Part shown: piece after piece, positions 1 through 8,801 of the stretch
Layout of the letters: each line of letters opens with the position of its first letter
Position numbering within the stretch: the first letter of the stretch is position 1
Source of the DNA: Bordetella genomosp. 9
GTDB lineage: Bacteria > Pseudomonadota > Gammaproteobacteria > Burkholderiales > Burkholderiaceae_B
DNA: 64,000 bases
NCBI RefSeq assembly: GCF_002261425.1
Contig: NZ_NEVJ01000003.1
Coordinates: 248,001-312,000 of the forward strand
Reading direction: 5' to 3'
The notes under the pieces: generated by a model
What the model was told of the DNA's origin: nothing
Database searches by the model: none
The model's input: the letters and a program-made list of their open reading frames with translations, nothing else
Made by a program: the position numbers and the translations under genes

Positions 1-1
1 C

Positions 2-799
2 AATGCCATGAGCGCCCGTGTCGTGCAGGACCAGGGCTTCGAGGCCGTCTACCTGACCGGCGCCGGCCTGACCAATATGCACTACGGCGTGCCGGACCTG
101 GGCATCATCGGCCTGCGCGACGTCGCCGACGCCACGGCGCGCCTGCGCGAGGCGGTCGACGTGCCCATCATCGTCGACGGCGATACGGGTTTCGGCAACG
201 CCGTGAACGTATGGCACACGGTGCGCGCGCTCGAGCACGCCGGCGCCGATGCCATCCAGCTGGAAGACCAGTTGTTTCCCAAGCGTTGCGGCCATTTCTC
301 CGGCAAGGAAGTCGCGCCGCTGCCCGAGATGCTTTCCAAGATCCGCGCCGCCGCCGATGCCCGCCGTGACCAGGATTTCCTGATCATCGCCCGCACCGAT
401 TCGCGCGCGGTGCTGGGTTTCGAGGCCGCCGTGGAACGCGCCCAGGCCTTTGCCGATGCCGGCGCCGACATCCTGTTCGTCGAGGCCACCGAAAGCCTCG
501 AAGAAGTCCGCGCGCTGCCCAAGCTGCTGGACAAGCCGCAATTGATCAACATCGTGATCGGCGGCAAGACGCCCGCCCTGACCGCGCAGGAACTGGGCGA
601 GATGGGCTACGGCATCATCCTGTACGCCAACGCGGCGCTGCAGAGCGCGGTTGCCGGCATGCAGCGCGCCCTGGGCCTGCTCAGGAAAGACGGCCTGCTG
701 AAGGAAGACCCGACGCTGGTCGCGCCTTTCCTGGAGCGCCAGCGCCTGGTGCAGAAGCCGCTGTACGACGAACTGGAAAAGAAGTACACGGATAAGTAA
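2..799 (+). CDS. PEP mutase/isocitrate lyase-family protein (5' partial)
   Basis: This is a TIM-barrel enzyme of the PEP mutase/isocitrate lyase superfamily, whose members include methylisocitrate lyase, dimethylmalate lyase, oxaloacetate decarboxylase and carboxyPEP mutase. They cleave or form a C-C or C-P bond next to a 2-oxo acid using Mg2+. Visible motifs are the metal-binding VDGDTGFGN stretch and the KRCGH catalytic-loop motif followed by GKEV. The family is usually about 290 residues and begins with a segment ending in D-A-L-S-A-R. Here the open frame reads N-A-M-S-A-R from base 2, so the ATG at 8 is probably internal and about 25 N-terminal residues lie outside the window. KRCGH in place of the isocitrate lyase KKCGH argues against a true glyoxylate-cycle enzyme. 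The exact substrate cannot be assigned. A strong terminator follows. Confidence 0.8.
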   Translation, partial: NAMSARVVQDQGFEAVYLTGAGLTNMHYGVPDLGIIGLRDVADATARLREAVDVPIIVDGDTGFGNAVNVWHTVRALEHAGADAIQLEDQLFPKRCGHFSGKEVAPLPEMLSKIRAAADARRDQDFLIIARTDSRAVLGFEAAVERAQAFADAGADILFVEATESLEEVRALPKLLDKPQLINIVIGGKTPALTAQELGEMGYGIILYANAALQSAVAGMQRALGLLRKDGLLKEDPTLVAPFLERQRLVQKPLYDELEKKYTDK

Positions 800-884
800 G
801 CCGCGCCGAAACGCCCCTGGGGTACCAGGCCGTATCCCGGGATCTCCGCAGGGGGATTCAGGCGGTCCCCTGGCTCGTATACCG

Positions 885-922
885 AAAAAGGCGCCGTTCC
901 CATGGATGGACGGCGCCTTTTT
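885..922 (+). terminator. Rho-independent terminator
   Basis: A perfect 13-bp stem (AAAAAGGCGCCGT at 885-897 pairing with ACGGCGCCTTTTT at 910-922) has a 12-nt loop and a run of seven T. The A-tract on the left arm lets it work on both strands. It closes the lyase-family transcript. It also shows that the upstream part of the open frame beginning at 906 is not coding, which supports a start at 999 for the next gene. Confidence 0.9.
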
Positions 923-998
923 TTGTTGCCTTTCGCGACGCCCGGCCGGGATACTAGGCCGTACCGCGCGGCGTGGCGGGTGCTCCCGGGGAGAGGCT

Positions 999-2570
999 AT
1001 GACGATGACGGCGGCGGTCCTGATGGTTGGCGCGGGTCCCACCGGCCTGCTTATGACGGCCGAATTGCAGCGCCGCGGCGTGCAATGCCTGCTGATCGAC
1101 GCGCATGACCGGCCGATGGAGTGGGATCGCGCGACGGTCGTCCATCCTCGTTCACTCGAAATATTCGAGTCCCTGGGCATACTCGAGCCGCTGCTGACGG
1201 CCGGGGTCAAGCAGCGGCGCGCGCGCCTGCACGCCAACGGCGCGGTGCTGGGCGTCATCGACCTGCACCTGTGCGGCTCCCGCTATCCCTTCAACATCGG
1301 CGTTTCCGAGGAAGTTACCGAGGCCCTGCTGGCCGGCTATCTCGCTCGGCAGGGAGGTGGCGTTCAGCGTGGTACCTGGCTGGTCGCCCTGCGCCAGGAG
1401 GCCGGCGGCTTGCGCGCGACCATCGAACACGCGGGCGGCGCGAGCGAGGTGTTGGCGCAATGGGTGGTGGGATGCGATGGCCACCACAGCGCCGTGCGCA
1501 CCCTGGCGGGCATCGAACAGGAGGGCCACGATATCGCCGAACCATGGGCGGTTTTCGATGCCGGCATCAGCGACTGGCCGGATGCCTTCGAGAGCAACTA
1601 CGCTTACCTGGACGACATTCCGGTCATCCTGACCGCGCTGCCGGACCGGCGCTGGCGCGTCTATCTGCGGCCCCCGACGGCCGATTCCGACCTGGTGGCC
1701 GATGCGCTGGCGACCTTGCGCGGCTATTTGCCGGACGCCCGTTTTCACGACGTATCGCACCCGACACGCTTCAACTGCCACGCCAAGGTGGCAAAACAGT
1801 TCCGCGCGGGCAGGATACTGCTGGCGGGCGACGCCGCGCACACCTGCAGTCCGGCGCAGGGCCATGGCATGAATACCGGTTTGCAGGACGCCTATAACCT
1901 GGCCTGGAAGCTTGCCCTGGTGGCGCATGGCCATTGCGGCGAGGCTTTGCTGGACAGTTATCACGCCGAACGGCGTCCCGTCGCGGATAGGGTGCTGGCG
2001 TCCGGCGACGCAGCCGAAAATGCGCAGATGGTCGCCCGCGGGGAGCGCGACGCGCGCGATGCCGCCATCCGCCGCGCGTTCGAGGATGGCGAAACACGGC
2101 ATCAAGAGGCCGTGGCCGAGGCGGAAATGAACATCGACTATGCGGCTTCTCCCATCGTGATGGGTGAGCCCGCGGCCGTGTTGGGCCCCGGGCAGCGCCT
2201 GTCGGACCGGATAGAAATCCTGTTGCCGGAAGGCGGCACCGGCCTGCTGCATCGCTACGTCACCGGCCAGGGCCACACGGTGTTCCTGATCGGCGGCCTG
2301 GAGACCGGCCCGCAGTCGCTGACGCGCATGCGGCGCCAGTTACGGCCGCTGTTTGACGGCTTCGTCATCGAAAACATGGTGGTGCTGGCGGCCAATTCGG
2401 GGGTGTCCGACGTGGACGCCTATCTGGAGCCCGATGCGGCGCGGCAAGTGGGCGTCGCCGACATGATGCTGCTGGCGGTGCGCGCGGACGGGCATATCGG
2501 CCTGCGCGCGACGAGCCGGCACGCCGAATCGTTGGCCGCCTATGTCGCGTTATTGAGCGGAGGTGCCTGA
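999..2570 (+). CDS. FAD-dependent aromatic monooxygenase (PheA/TfdB type)
   Basis: This is a 523-residue single-component flavoprotein hydroxylase of the PheA/TfdB/MhpA family, which uses NAD(P)H and O2 to hydroxylate phenolic or related aromatic rings. It shows the N-terminal dinucleotide fold VGAGPTGLLMTAEL, the GCDGHHSAVR motif and the second FAD motif GDAAHTCSPAQGHGMNTGLQD. A C-terminal thioredoxin-like domain is typical of the family and fits the length. The frame is open from 906, but the ATG at 999 is chosen: it has a GGGGAGAGG ribosome site, and the preceding segment overlaps the terminator and looks random. The 3' end overlaps the convergent efflux gene by 21 bp. The substrate is not predictable, and no ring-cleavage gene is adjacent. 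Confidence 0.88.
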   Translation: MTMTAAVLMVGAGPTGLLMTAELQRRGVQCLLIDAHDRPMEWDRATVVHPRSLEIFESLGILEPLLTAGVKQRRARLHANGAVLGVIDLHLCGSRYPFNIGVSEEVTEALLAGYLARQGGGVQRGTWLVALRQEAGGLRATIEHAGGASEVLAQWVVGCDGHHSAVRTLAGIEQEGHDIAEPWAVFDAGISDWPDAFESNYAYLDDIPVILTALPDRRWRVYLRPPTADSDLVADALATLRGYLPDARFHDVSHPTRFNCHAKVAKQFRAGRILLAGDAAHTCSPAQGHGMNTGLQDAYNLAWKLALVAHGHCGEALLDSYHAERRPVADRVLASGDAAENAQMVARGERDARDAAIRRAFEDGETRHQEAVAEAEMNIDYAASPIVMGEPAAVLGPGQRLSDRIEILLPEGGTGLLHRYVTGQGHTVFLIGGLETGPQSLTRMRRQLRPLFDGFVIENMVVLAANSGVSDVDAYLEPDAARQVGVADMMLLAVRADGHIGLRATSRHAESLAAYVALLSGGA

Positions 2571-4079
2571 GTCGCGCCGCGCGACGGTGCCGGGGTCGAG
2601 CGCACCGGCATCCGAGCCCCGGGCCGGGGCCGTGCTGGAGACCGCCGCCGCGGCCGGCTGCTGCCCCTTGTGCCAGTCGCCGCCCAAGGCTTTCACCAGA
2701 AAGACCGACACCAGCAGATGCTGGCCCTTCAGCTGCGCGGCCTGCCGCTCGGTATTCAGCACCGACTGCTGGGCGGTGATCACATCCAGATAGGTCGTGG
2801 CGCCGCCGCTGTAGCGGTCGGCGGCCATGTCCAGCACCTTGCGCGCATCGGCCACGGCCCTTTGCGACTGCGCCGTCGCGCGGTCCAGGGCGGCGAGCCC
2901 GGTGATGCCGTCTTCCACTTCCTGCATCGCGCCCAGCACCACGCGGCGGTAGTTCGCCACGGTGGCGTCGTACCCGGCGCGCGCGAAATTGACGTTGGCG
3001 CGGGTGCGGCCGGCGTCGAACAGGGTCTGCACGGCGGACACGCCCACCGACCACAGCAGGCTGGGGGCATCCAGCAGCGCGCCGATCTCGCGGCTGTCCG
3101 CGCCTATGCTGGGGTTGAGCATGATGCTGGGATAGAAGGCCGCGGTGGCGACGCCGATCTGCGCATTGGCCGCGGCCATGGCGCGCTCGGCGGCGGCGAT
3201 GTCGGGCCGGCGCTCCAGCAGGTCGGAAGGCAGGCCCAGCGGGATCGCCGGCGGCATCATGGCCGCCGTCAGCGGTTGGGGCGGCAATTCGAAATTGGGC
3301 GCCGGCGTGCCGGTCAGGGATGCGATCGCATGTTCGAACTGCGCGCGCTGCCGCGCCAGGACTTCCACCTGCGTCAGCGTGTTGTCCAGCAGGGCCTGTT
3401 GCTGGGCGACTTCCAGTCCGGACGCGGCGCCGCCGTCATAGCGCGCGGTGATCAGCTCCAGCGCGCGGCGCTGCAGGGCGACGGAGCGGTTGACCACGTC
3501 GATTTCGGTATCGAGCGCCCGCAGGTTGACGTAGTTGGCCGCCAGTTCGGCGGTCAGCACCAGCCGCGCGTTCGCCAGGTCGGCTTCGGCCTGCCGCGCG
3601 GTGGCCGACGTCGCTTCGACCGAACGCGACACGCGGCCGAACAGATCCACTTCGTAGCTGGCGTTGAACGAGAAGTTGTAGTCGTTCTGCACCGTGGAGT
3701 ACTGCGGCGACGCGTAATTCGTCAGCGGACGATTGCCCGATATCTTGAAGCGCGACACGCGCGTGCCGGCGCTCAGCGCGGGAAACAGCCCGGAGCGGCT
3801 GACGTCGGCATTGGCGCGGGCCTGCGCCAGGCGCGCCGCGGAAATCGCCAGCGTGGGGTTGGCTGTCAGGGCCTGCGCCTGCAGGCGGTTCAGCGTGGGG
3901 TCGTTGTAGCGCAGCCACCATTCGCCCTTGTCCAGCGCATCGGCCGGCGTGGCCTGGCGCCAGGGCGACTCCAGCTTCCAGGTCACGGGAACATCCACCT
4001 TGGGCGTGGCGTAGTCCGGCCCGACGGCGCAGGCCGACAGCAGCAGCGGCGCCGCCAGCGTACCGATCCAGGCCCTCAT
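2550..4079 (-). CDS. RND efflux outer-membrane factor lipoprotein (NodT/OprM family)
   Basis: This is a 509-residue TolC-type outer membrane channel lipoprotein, the third gene of the efflux operon. The N-terminus carries a lipoprotein signal ending L-L-L-S-A-C, so Cys is the acylated residue. It is followed by the family-typical VGPDYATPKV and WWLRYNDPTLN segments. Two OEP repeats with long alpha-helical parts follow. The C-terminal tail after GGDWHKG is a low-complexity Ala/Ser/Thr stretch, slightly longer than usual. The ATG at 4079 overlaps the stop of the adaptor gene (ATGA), so translation is coupled. The same frame stays open far upstream through the adaptor gene, an effect of high GC and not a fusion. 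Confidence 0.93.
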   Translation of the reverse strand: MRAWIGTLAAPLLLSACAVGPDYATPKVDVPVTWKLESPWRQATPADALDKGEWWLRYNDPTLNRLQAQALTANPTLAISAARLAQARANADVSRSGLFPALSAGTRVSRFKISGNRPLTNYASPQYSTVQNDYNFSFNASYEVDLFGRVSRSVEATSATARQAEADLANARLVLTAELAANYVNLRALDTEIDVVNRSVALQRRALELITARYDGGAASGLEVAQQQALLDNTLTQVEVLARQRAQFEHAIASLTGTPAPNFELPPQPLTAAMMPPAIPLGLPSDLLERRPDIAAAERAMAAANAQIGVATAAFYPSIMLNPSIGADSREIGALLDAPSLLWSVGVSAVQTLFDAGRTRANVNFARAGYDATVANYRRVVLGAMQEVEDGITGLAALDRATAQSQRAVADARKVLDMAADRYSGGATTYLDVITAQQSVLNTERQAAQLKGQHLLVSVFLVKALGGDWHKGQQPAAAAVSSTAPARGSDAGALDPGTVARRDSGTSAQ

Positions 4080-5347
4080 TGCTCGCTTCCCGGCGCGCGG
4101 CCGCTGGTGCTGATGGCGGGCGTGGGGACCGGCGTGGGCGCCTTGGTCTGGGTCTGCGCCACCTGCACGATATCGCCTGTCGCCAGGGAGTCCGCCGGGT
4201 TCAGCACGATGCGGTCGGTGGCCTGCAGGCCGTCGGCGACTTCGATGGCCTGCCCGAAGTTGCGGCCCAGCGTGATGCGGCGCAGCTCGATGCGGCCATC
4301 GGCGCCGACCACGGCCACCATGGTGCCTTCGCGGCGGAACAGCAGCGTATTGGTCGGCACCGCCAGCGTGTCGCCGGCGGGCAGGTCCAGCGCCACCGAC
4401 ACGTAGGCGCCCGGCAGCAGCTTGCTTTCCGGATTGCGCAGGCTGATTTCCACCTGCATGGTGCGCGTGGCCAGGTCGATGGATGCCGCGGTGCGGGCGA
4501 TGGTGCCGGTGAATTTCTGGCCGCCCAGCTCCGCCTGGGTGACGGTCACGTGTTCGCCCGGCTTGACCAGCTGCGCGTAGCGCTGCGGCACGTTGATGTA
4601 CACGCGCAGGGGATCGGTCTGCGACATCAGGAACAAGGGGCGGCCGCTGCCCGCGTCGATCAGGTCGCCGACGTCGACATTGCGGCGCGTGATGATGCCC
4701 GAGAAGGGCGCGACGATGCGCTTGAATCCTTCCAGCTGGCGCAGCCGCTGCTCGTTGGCCTGCGCCGCCGCCAGGTTGGCGGCCGCCTGCGCCGCGCTGC
4801 CGCGCTTTTCTTCCAGGTCCTGCTGCGAAACCACGTCCTTGCGGCGCAGGGCTTCCCAGCGCGCCAGCGTGCTGTTGGCCAGCGCCAGGGCGGCCTTGGC
4901 CTGTTCGCGCGCGGCGACGGCCTGCGACAGCTGCTGGTCGATTTCGGGCGTTTCGATCTCGGCCAGCACGTCGCCTTTTTCCACGCGGCTGCCGATGTCC
5001 TTGGTCCAGCGTTTCAGGTAGCCGCTGGCGCGCGCCGACAGGGGCGCCTGCACGTAGCCCTGCAGGGTGCCGGGCAGGGCCAGCGACTGGCCGCTTTCCG
5101 GCGTGGTGGCCTGCGTGGTCTGCACGTACTGCTTCGCGCGTTCCTGCGTGCCCGTCGCCAGCTCGTTGGAACTCTGGATGCGGCTGACCACCGTGCGCGC
5201 CGCGCCCAGGGCCAGCAGCAGCAGGACGACCAGCACCAGCAGGCGGGTGCGCCGCACGATCTGGTCGCGCTTGAGCAACTCCCCCGCGCCGGCCGCGCCC
5301 GGATCCAGGGGATGGATGCCCAATTCGTTGTGTCGTTGCTCCGACAT
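4076..5347 (-). CDS. RND efflux periplasmic adaptor (membrane fusion protein)
   Basis: This 423-residue HlyD/AcrA-family adaptor links the inner-membrane permease to the outer-membrane channel. Residues 1-35 are cytoplasmic and Arg-rich (QIVRRTR). A single anchor helix (LLVLVVLLLLALGAA) comes next instead of a lipobox, so the protein is membrane-anchored. The barrel-sandwich half-motifs (GYVQAPLSARASGYLKRW... and IVAPFSGIITRRNVDVGD) flank an Ala/Gln-rich helical hairpin (about residues 130-205). Beta-barrel and membrane-proximal domains follow. It starts two bases after the permease stop and overlaps the outer-membrane gene by 4 bp, giving the order permease-adaptor-channel. Substrates are unknown. 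Confidence 0.93.
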   Translation of the reverse strand: MSEQRHNELGIHPLDPGAAGAGELLKRDQIVRRTRLLVLVVLLLLALGAARTVVSRIQSSNELATGTQERAKQYVQTTQATTPESGQSLALPGTLQGYVQAPLSARASGYLKRWTKDIGSRVEKGDVLAEIETPEIDQQLSQAVAAREQAKAALALANSTLARWEALRRKDVVSQQDLEEKRGSAAQAAANLAAAQANEQRLRQLEGFKRIVAPFSGIITRRNVDVGDLIDAGSGRPLFLMSQTDPLRVYINVPQRYAQLVKPGEHVTVTQAELGGQKFTGTIARTAASIDLATRTMQVEISLRNPESKLLPGAYVSVALDLPAGDTLAVPTNTLLFRREGTMVAVVGADGRIELRRITLGRNFGQAIEVADGLQATDRIVLNPADSLATGDIVQVAQTQTKAPTPVPTPAISTSGRAPGSEQ

Positions 5348-5349
5348 GC

Positions 5350-8300
5350 TCAGATCTCCCGCCGCGCGGTATCGGGCGCCAGCGGCGGGGTGCTGCCCGC
5401 GTCGGCGGCGCCGGCTTTGCGGCGTCCCAGTCGATGATGTACGCCGGCATAGACCACCGGCACGAAGAAAAGCGTGGATATCGTGGCGAACAGGAGCCCG
5501 CCGATCACGGCGCGGCCGAGCGGCGCGTTCTGCTCGGCGCCTTCGCCCAGGCCCAGCGCCATGGGGATCATGCCGATGATCATGGCCAACGCGGTCATCA
5601 GCACGGGGCGCAGGCGCGTCGCGCCCGCTTCCAGCGCGGCCGACAGCACGGGTGCGCCTTCCTCGCGTCGCTGGCGGGCGAAGGACACCAGCAGGATGCT
5701 GTTGGCGGTGGCCACGCCCATGGTCATGATGGCGCCGGTCAGCGCGGGCACGCTCAGCGTCGTGCCGGTGATGAACAGCATCCAGGCGATACCGGCCAGG
5801 GCCGCGGGCAGGGCGGTGATGATGATGAACGCATCGATCCAGGACTGGAAATTCACCACGATCAGCAGGTAGACCAGCACGATGGCCATCAGCAGGCCGA
5901 CCCCCAGGCCCAGGAAGGAGCTCTGCATGGTTTCCACCTGGCCCAGGATCCGCACCTGGCTGCCGCGCGGCAGCTTGTGGCGGATCTCGTCGACCTGCCG
6001 CGACACCTGCGACGCGACGCTGGCCAGGTCCTTGCCCTGCACGCCGACGTAGACGTCGATGGCATTCTGGATGTTGTAGCGCGATACCACCGCGGGTTGG
6101 CGCGACGGGCGGATGTCCACCAGGTTGCCCAGCAATTGCGTATTGCTGCCGCCGGCGGCGCCGGGCGCGCCGACCGGCAGCGCCAGCAACTGGTCCATGC
6201 CGTCGATCTGGTATTGCGGCGCCTGTACCGCCACGTTGTAGACGATGCCGTTGCGCGGGTTCAGCCAGAACGCCGGCGACGTCTGCGTACTGCCCGACAA
6301 TGCGATCAGGACGCTCTGGCCGACGTTGGCCGCGCTCAGGCCGACCTGCTGCAGGCGGGTCCGGTCCATCACCATATCCAGCGTGGGCAAGTCCAGGCGC
6401 TGGTGGATATGGGCGTCGACCGCGCCGGGTATCTGCCGGATTCCATTGACCAGTTCGCTCGCCAGGCGGGCATTGGCCTGCATGTCGGCGCCGGTGAATT
6501 TGACGTTGATGGCGGCCGGCAGGCCGAAGTTCAGGATCTGCGTGACGATATCCGCCGGCTGGAAGAAGAACTCCAGGCCGGGGAAGCGCTTGGGCAGTTC
6601 GGCGCGCAGCAGGGCGATGTAATCGTCGGTCGGCGCATGGCCGTCGCGCAGGGACATCAGGATTTCGCCGTCCAGCGAACCGAAGGTGCCGGCGTTGCTG
6701 TAGGACAGGTTGATGCCGCTGTTGGGCACCCCGAGGTTGTCCAGGATGGTTTCCAGATCCTTGGGCGGTATCAGCTCGCGGATGTGGTTCTCGACCTCGT
6801 CGGCCAGGCGCGCGGTTTCCTCGATGCGCGTGCCGGTGGGCATGCGCACGTGCAGGCGGATCTGGCCGGCGTCGACCGTCGGAAAGAAATCGCGGCCCAG
6901 GAAGGGATAGAGCAGGCAGGACAGCAGGCAGAAGCCCAGGAATACCGAGGCGAACACCTTGCGCCGCGCCAGTTGCGACGACAGCACCAGGGTATAGGCG
7001 CGGCGCATGCGCTCGAAGCGCTGGTCGAAGGCGCGGTAGACGCGCTGCAGCGCACTGGGGCGGGCGTTGGAGTCTTCCTTGCCGTGGTTGCGCATCAGCA
7101 GCATCACCAGCGTGGGCACCAGGGTCCGCGACAGGATATAGGACGCCAGCATGGCGAACACGACCGCCTCGGCCAGGGGCACGAACAGGAAGCGCGCCAC
7201 GCCGGACAGGAAGAACATCGGCACGAAGACGATGCAGATACAGAGCGTCGAGACGAAGGCCGCCACACCTATCTCATTGGCCCCATCCAGGATCGCTGAA
7301 TTCAGATCTTTTCCAAGATGCATGTGCCGCTCGATGTTCTCGATCGTCACGATGGCCTGGTCCACCAGGATCCCGACCGACAGGGCCAGGCCGCCCAGCG
7401 TCATCAGGTTCAAGGTCTCGCCCAGCGCCTTGAGCACCAGGATGGAAGCCAGGATGGACAGCGGGATGGTCAGGGCGATGATCAGCGTGCTGCGCCAGTT
7501 GCCCAGGAACAGCAGCACCATGGTGGCCGTCAGCAGGGCTGCGATCAGGGCTTCGAGAACCACGCCCTTGACGGCGGCCTTCACGAACACCGACTGGTCG
7601 AACAGCGGCGTCAGCTTGATCTCCGGCGGCAGGGTGGCCACCACGCTGGGCAGCAGGTCGTACAGGTTGGACACGATGTCCAGCGTCGAGGCGCCGCCGT
7701 TCTTCAGCACCGACAGCAGCACGCCGCGCACGCCGTCCTGGCGGACGATGTTGGTCTGCGGGTTGTAGCCGTCGCGCACGTAGGCCACGTCGCGCACATA
7801 GGTCGTGGCGCCGCCCGGCACCGCGCGCACCGGCAGGTTGTTCAGCCCGGCGATGGTGTCCGGCGAGCTGTTCATCTTCACGTTGTATTCGGTTTCGCCG
7901 AATTTGGCGGTGCCCGACGGCAGGATCAGGTTCTGCGCGTTGATCGCGTTGACGACGTCCGACGGCGACAGCCCGCGCGCCTGCAGGGCCTGCAGGTCCA
8001 GGTCGACCGACACCACCCGGTTCTTGCCGCCGTAGGGGAAGGGCACCGCCACGCCCGGGATGGTGATCAGGCGCGGCCGCAGCGTGTTGAGCGCCGCGTC
8101 GAACAGCGCCTGCTCGGGCATTGTCGGGCTGGACAGCCCCAGCTGGATGACCGGGATGCTCGACGCCGAATACTTGATCACCAGCGGCGGCGTGATGCCG
8201 GGCGGCAGTTGCCGCACCTGGGTCTGCTCGGCCGCCACGACCTGGGCGATGGCGGTCTGGATGTTGGCCGTGGGCTGGAAGAAGATCTTGATGACGCTGA

Positions 8301-8565
8301 TGCCGGCGAGCGACGTCGATTCGATGTGCTCGATGTCGCTGACGGTGGTGGTCAGGCTGCGCTCGTTCTGGGCGGCGATGCGCTGGCCCATTTCCTGGGC
8401 GGACAGGCCGTTGTAGTTCCAGATGATGCTGATGACCGGAATGTTGATTTCCGGGAAGATATCCGTCGCCATGCGCATGAGCGTGAATGGCGTGGCGAGC
8501 AGGATGAGCAGCGCCATCACGATGAACGTATAGGGGCGCCGCAAGGCCAATTGCACTACCGACAC
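5350..8565 (-). CDS. RND-family efflux permease
   Basis: This 1071-residue inner-membrane permease has the AcrB/CzcA layout: TM1, periplasmic porter loop, TM2-6, a cytoplasmic linker, TM7, second porter loop, TM8-12. It should trade protons for exported compounds. The TM4 motif reads GILVDQAIVTIENIER (Asp402, Gln403), so only the first of the two TM4 aspartates of AcrB (D407/D408) is kept. In TM10 the position of the AcrB lysine (GLSAKN) is GVATAN (Ala954). The relay must therefore differ from AcrB, or the protein belongs to a distinct subclass. It is the first gene of the operon. The only candidate regulatory gap is 8566-8801, and no efflux regulator is adjacent. Confidence 0.92.
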   Translation of the reverse strand: MSVVQLALRRPYTFIVMALLILLATPFTLMRMATDIFPEINIPVISIIWNYNGLSAQEMGQRIAAQNERSLTTTVSDIEHIESTSLAGISVIKIFFQPTANIQTAIAQVVAAEQTQVRQLPPGITPPLVIKYSASSIPVIQLGLSSPTMPEQALFDAALNTLRPRLITIPGVAVPFPYGGKNRVVSVDLDLQALQARGLSPSDVVNAINAQNLILPSGTAKFGETEYNVKMNSSPDTIAGLNNLPVRAVPGGATTYVRDVAYVRDGYNPQTNIVRQDGVRGVLLSVLKNGGASTLDIVSNLYDLLPSVVATLPPEIKLTPLFDQSVFVKAAVKGVVLEALIAALLTATMVLLFLGNWRSTLIIALTIPLSILASILVLKALGETLNLMTLGGLALSVGILVDQAIVTIENIERHMHLGKDLNSAILDGANEIGVAAFVSTLCICIVFVPMFFLSGVARFLFVPLAEAVVFAMLASYILSRTLVPTLVMLLMRNHGKEDSNARPSALQRVYRAFDQRFERMRRAYTLVLSSQLARRKVFASVFLGFCLLSCLLYPFLGRDFFPTVDAGQIRLHVRMPTGTRIEETARLADEVENHIRELIPPKDLETILDNLGVPNSGINLSYSNAGTFGSLDGEILMSLRDGHAPTDDYIALLRAELPKRFPGLEFFFQPADIVTQILNFGLPAAINVKFTGADMQANARLASELVNGIRQIPGAVDAHIHQRLDLPTLDMVMDRTRLQQVGLSAANVGQSVLIALSGSTQTSPAFWLNPRNGIVYNVAVQAPQYQIDGMDQLLALPVGAPGAAGGSNTQLLGNLVDIRPSRQPAVVSRYNIQNAIDVYVGVQGKDLASVASQVSRQVDEIRHKLPRGSQVRILGQVETMQSSFLGLGVGLLMAIVLVYLLIVVNFQSWIDAFIIITALPAALAGIAWMLFITGTTLSVPALTGAIMTMGVATANSILLVSFARQRREEGAPVLSAALEAGATRLRPVLMTALAMIIGMIPMALGLGEGAEQNAPLGRAVIGGLLFATISTLFFVPVVYAGVHHRLGRRKAGAADAGSTPPLAPDTARREI

Positions 8566-8610
8566 TGCGGGCCCCCAACGGATCGGACGATATGACTACG
8601 AAAAGTAACA

Positions 8611-8628
8611 GGTATTCTTAGGCATACC
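8611..8628. promoter_or_regulatory. Inverted repeat upstream of efflux operon
   Basis: GGTAT-N8-ATACC lies 46 bp before the permease start, in the 236-bp divergent gap shared with the FMN oxidase gene. Nothing else in the gap is clearly structured, apart from a short CCCC-T5-GGGG hairpin near 8674-8686. This is a candidate operator for an unlinked regulator. It is weak, since a 5-bp arm can occur by chance. Confidence 0.3.
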
Positions 8629-8801
8629 GGACCAAAGCGCAAGGCGGATAAACGCGGGGTTTGCCCTGATATCCCCCTTTTTGGGGTGGCCGCGATACGG
8701 GCCCGCCGCCTGGACGGCCGTGGCCGAGGCGACGGTGGGTTAAGCTCTCGCCTCGCTGGATACCCTGAACCGCTGCTTACCAGACACTGCCCGACCCGAC
8801 C

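Noticed and set aside
2550..5450. A 966-residue open frame that joins the adaptor region and the outer-membrane factor
   Set aside because: Only the part from 4079 down has family motifs and a lipoprotein signal. The upstream part is a low-complexity Arg/Pro/Gly shadow of the adaptor gene, produced by GC-rich third positions.
5434..8595. Long plus-strand frames opposite the RND permease (621 and 425 codons)
   Set aside because: Their translations are His/Gln/Arg-rich with no family motif, and the opposite strand encodes a clear permease over the whole length.
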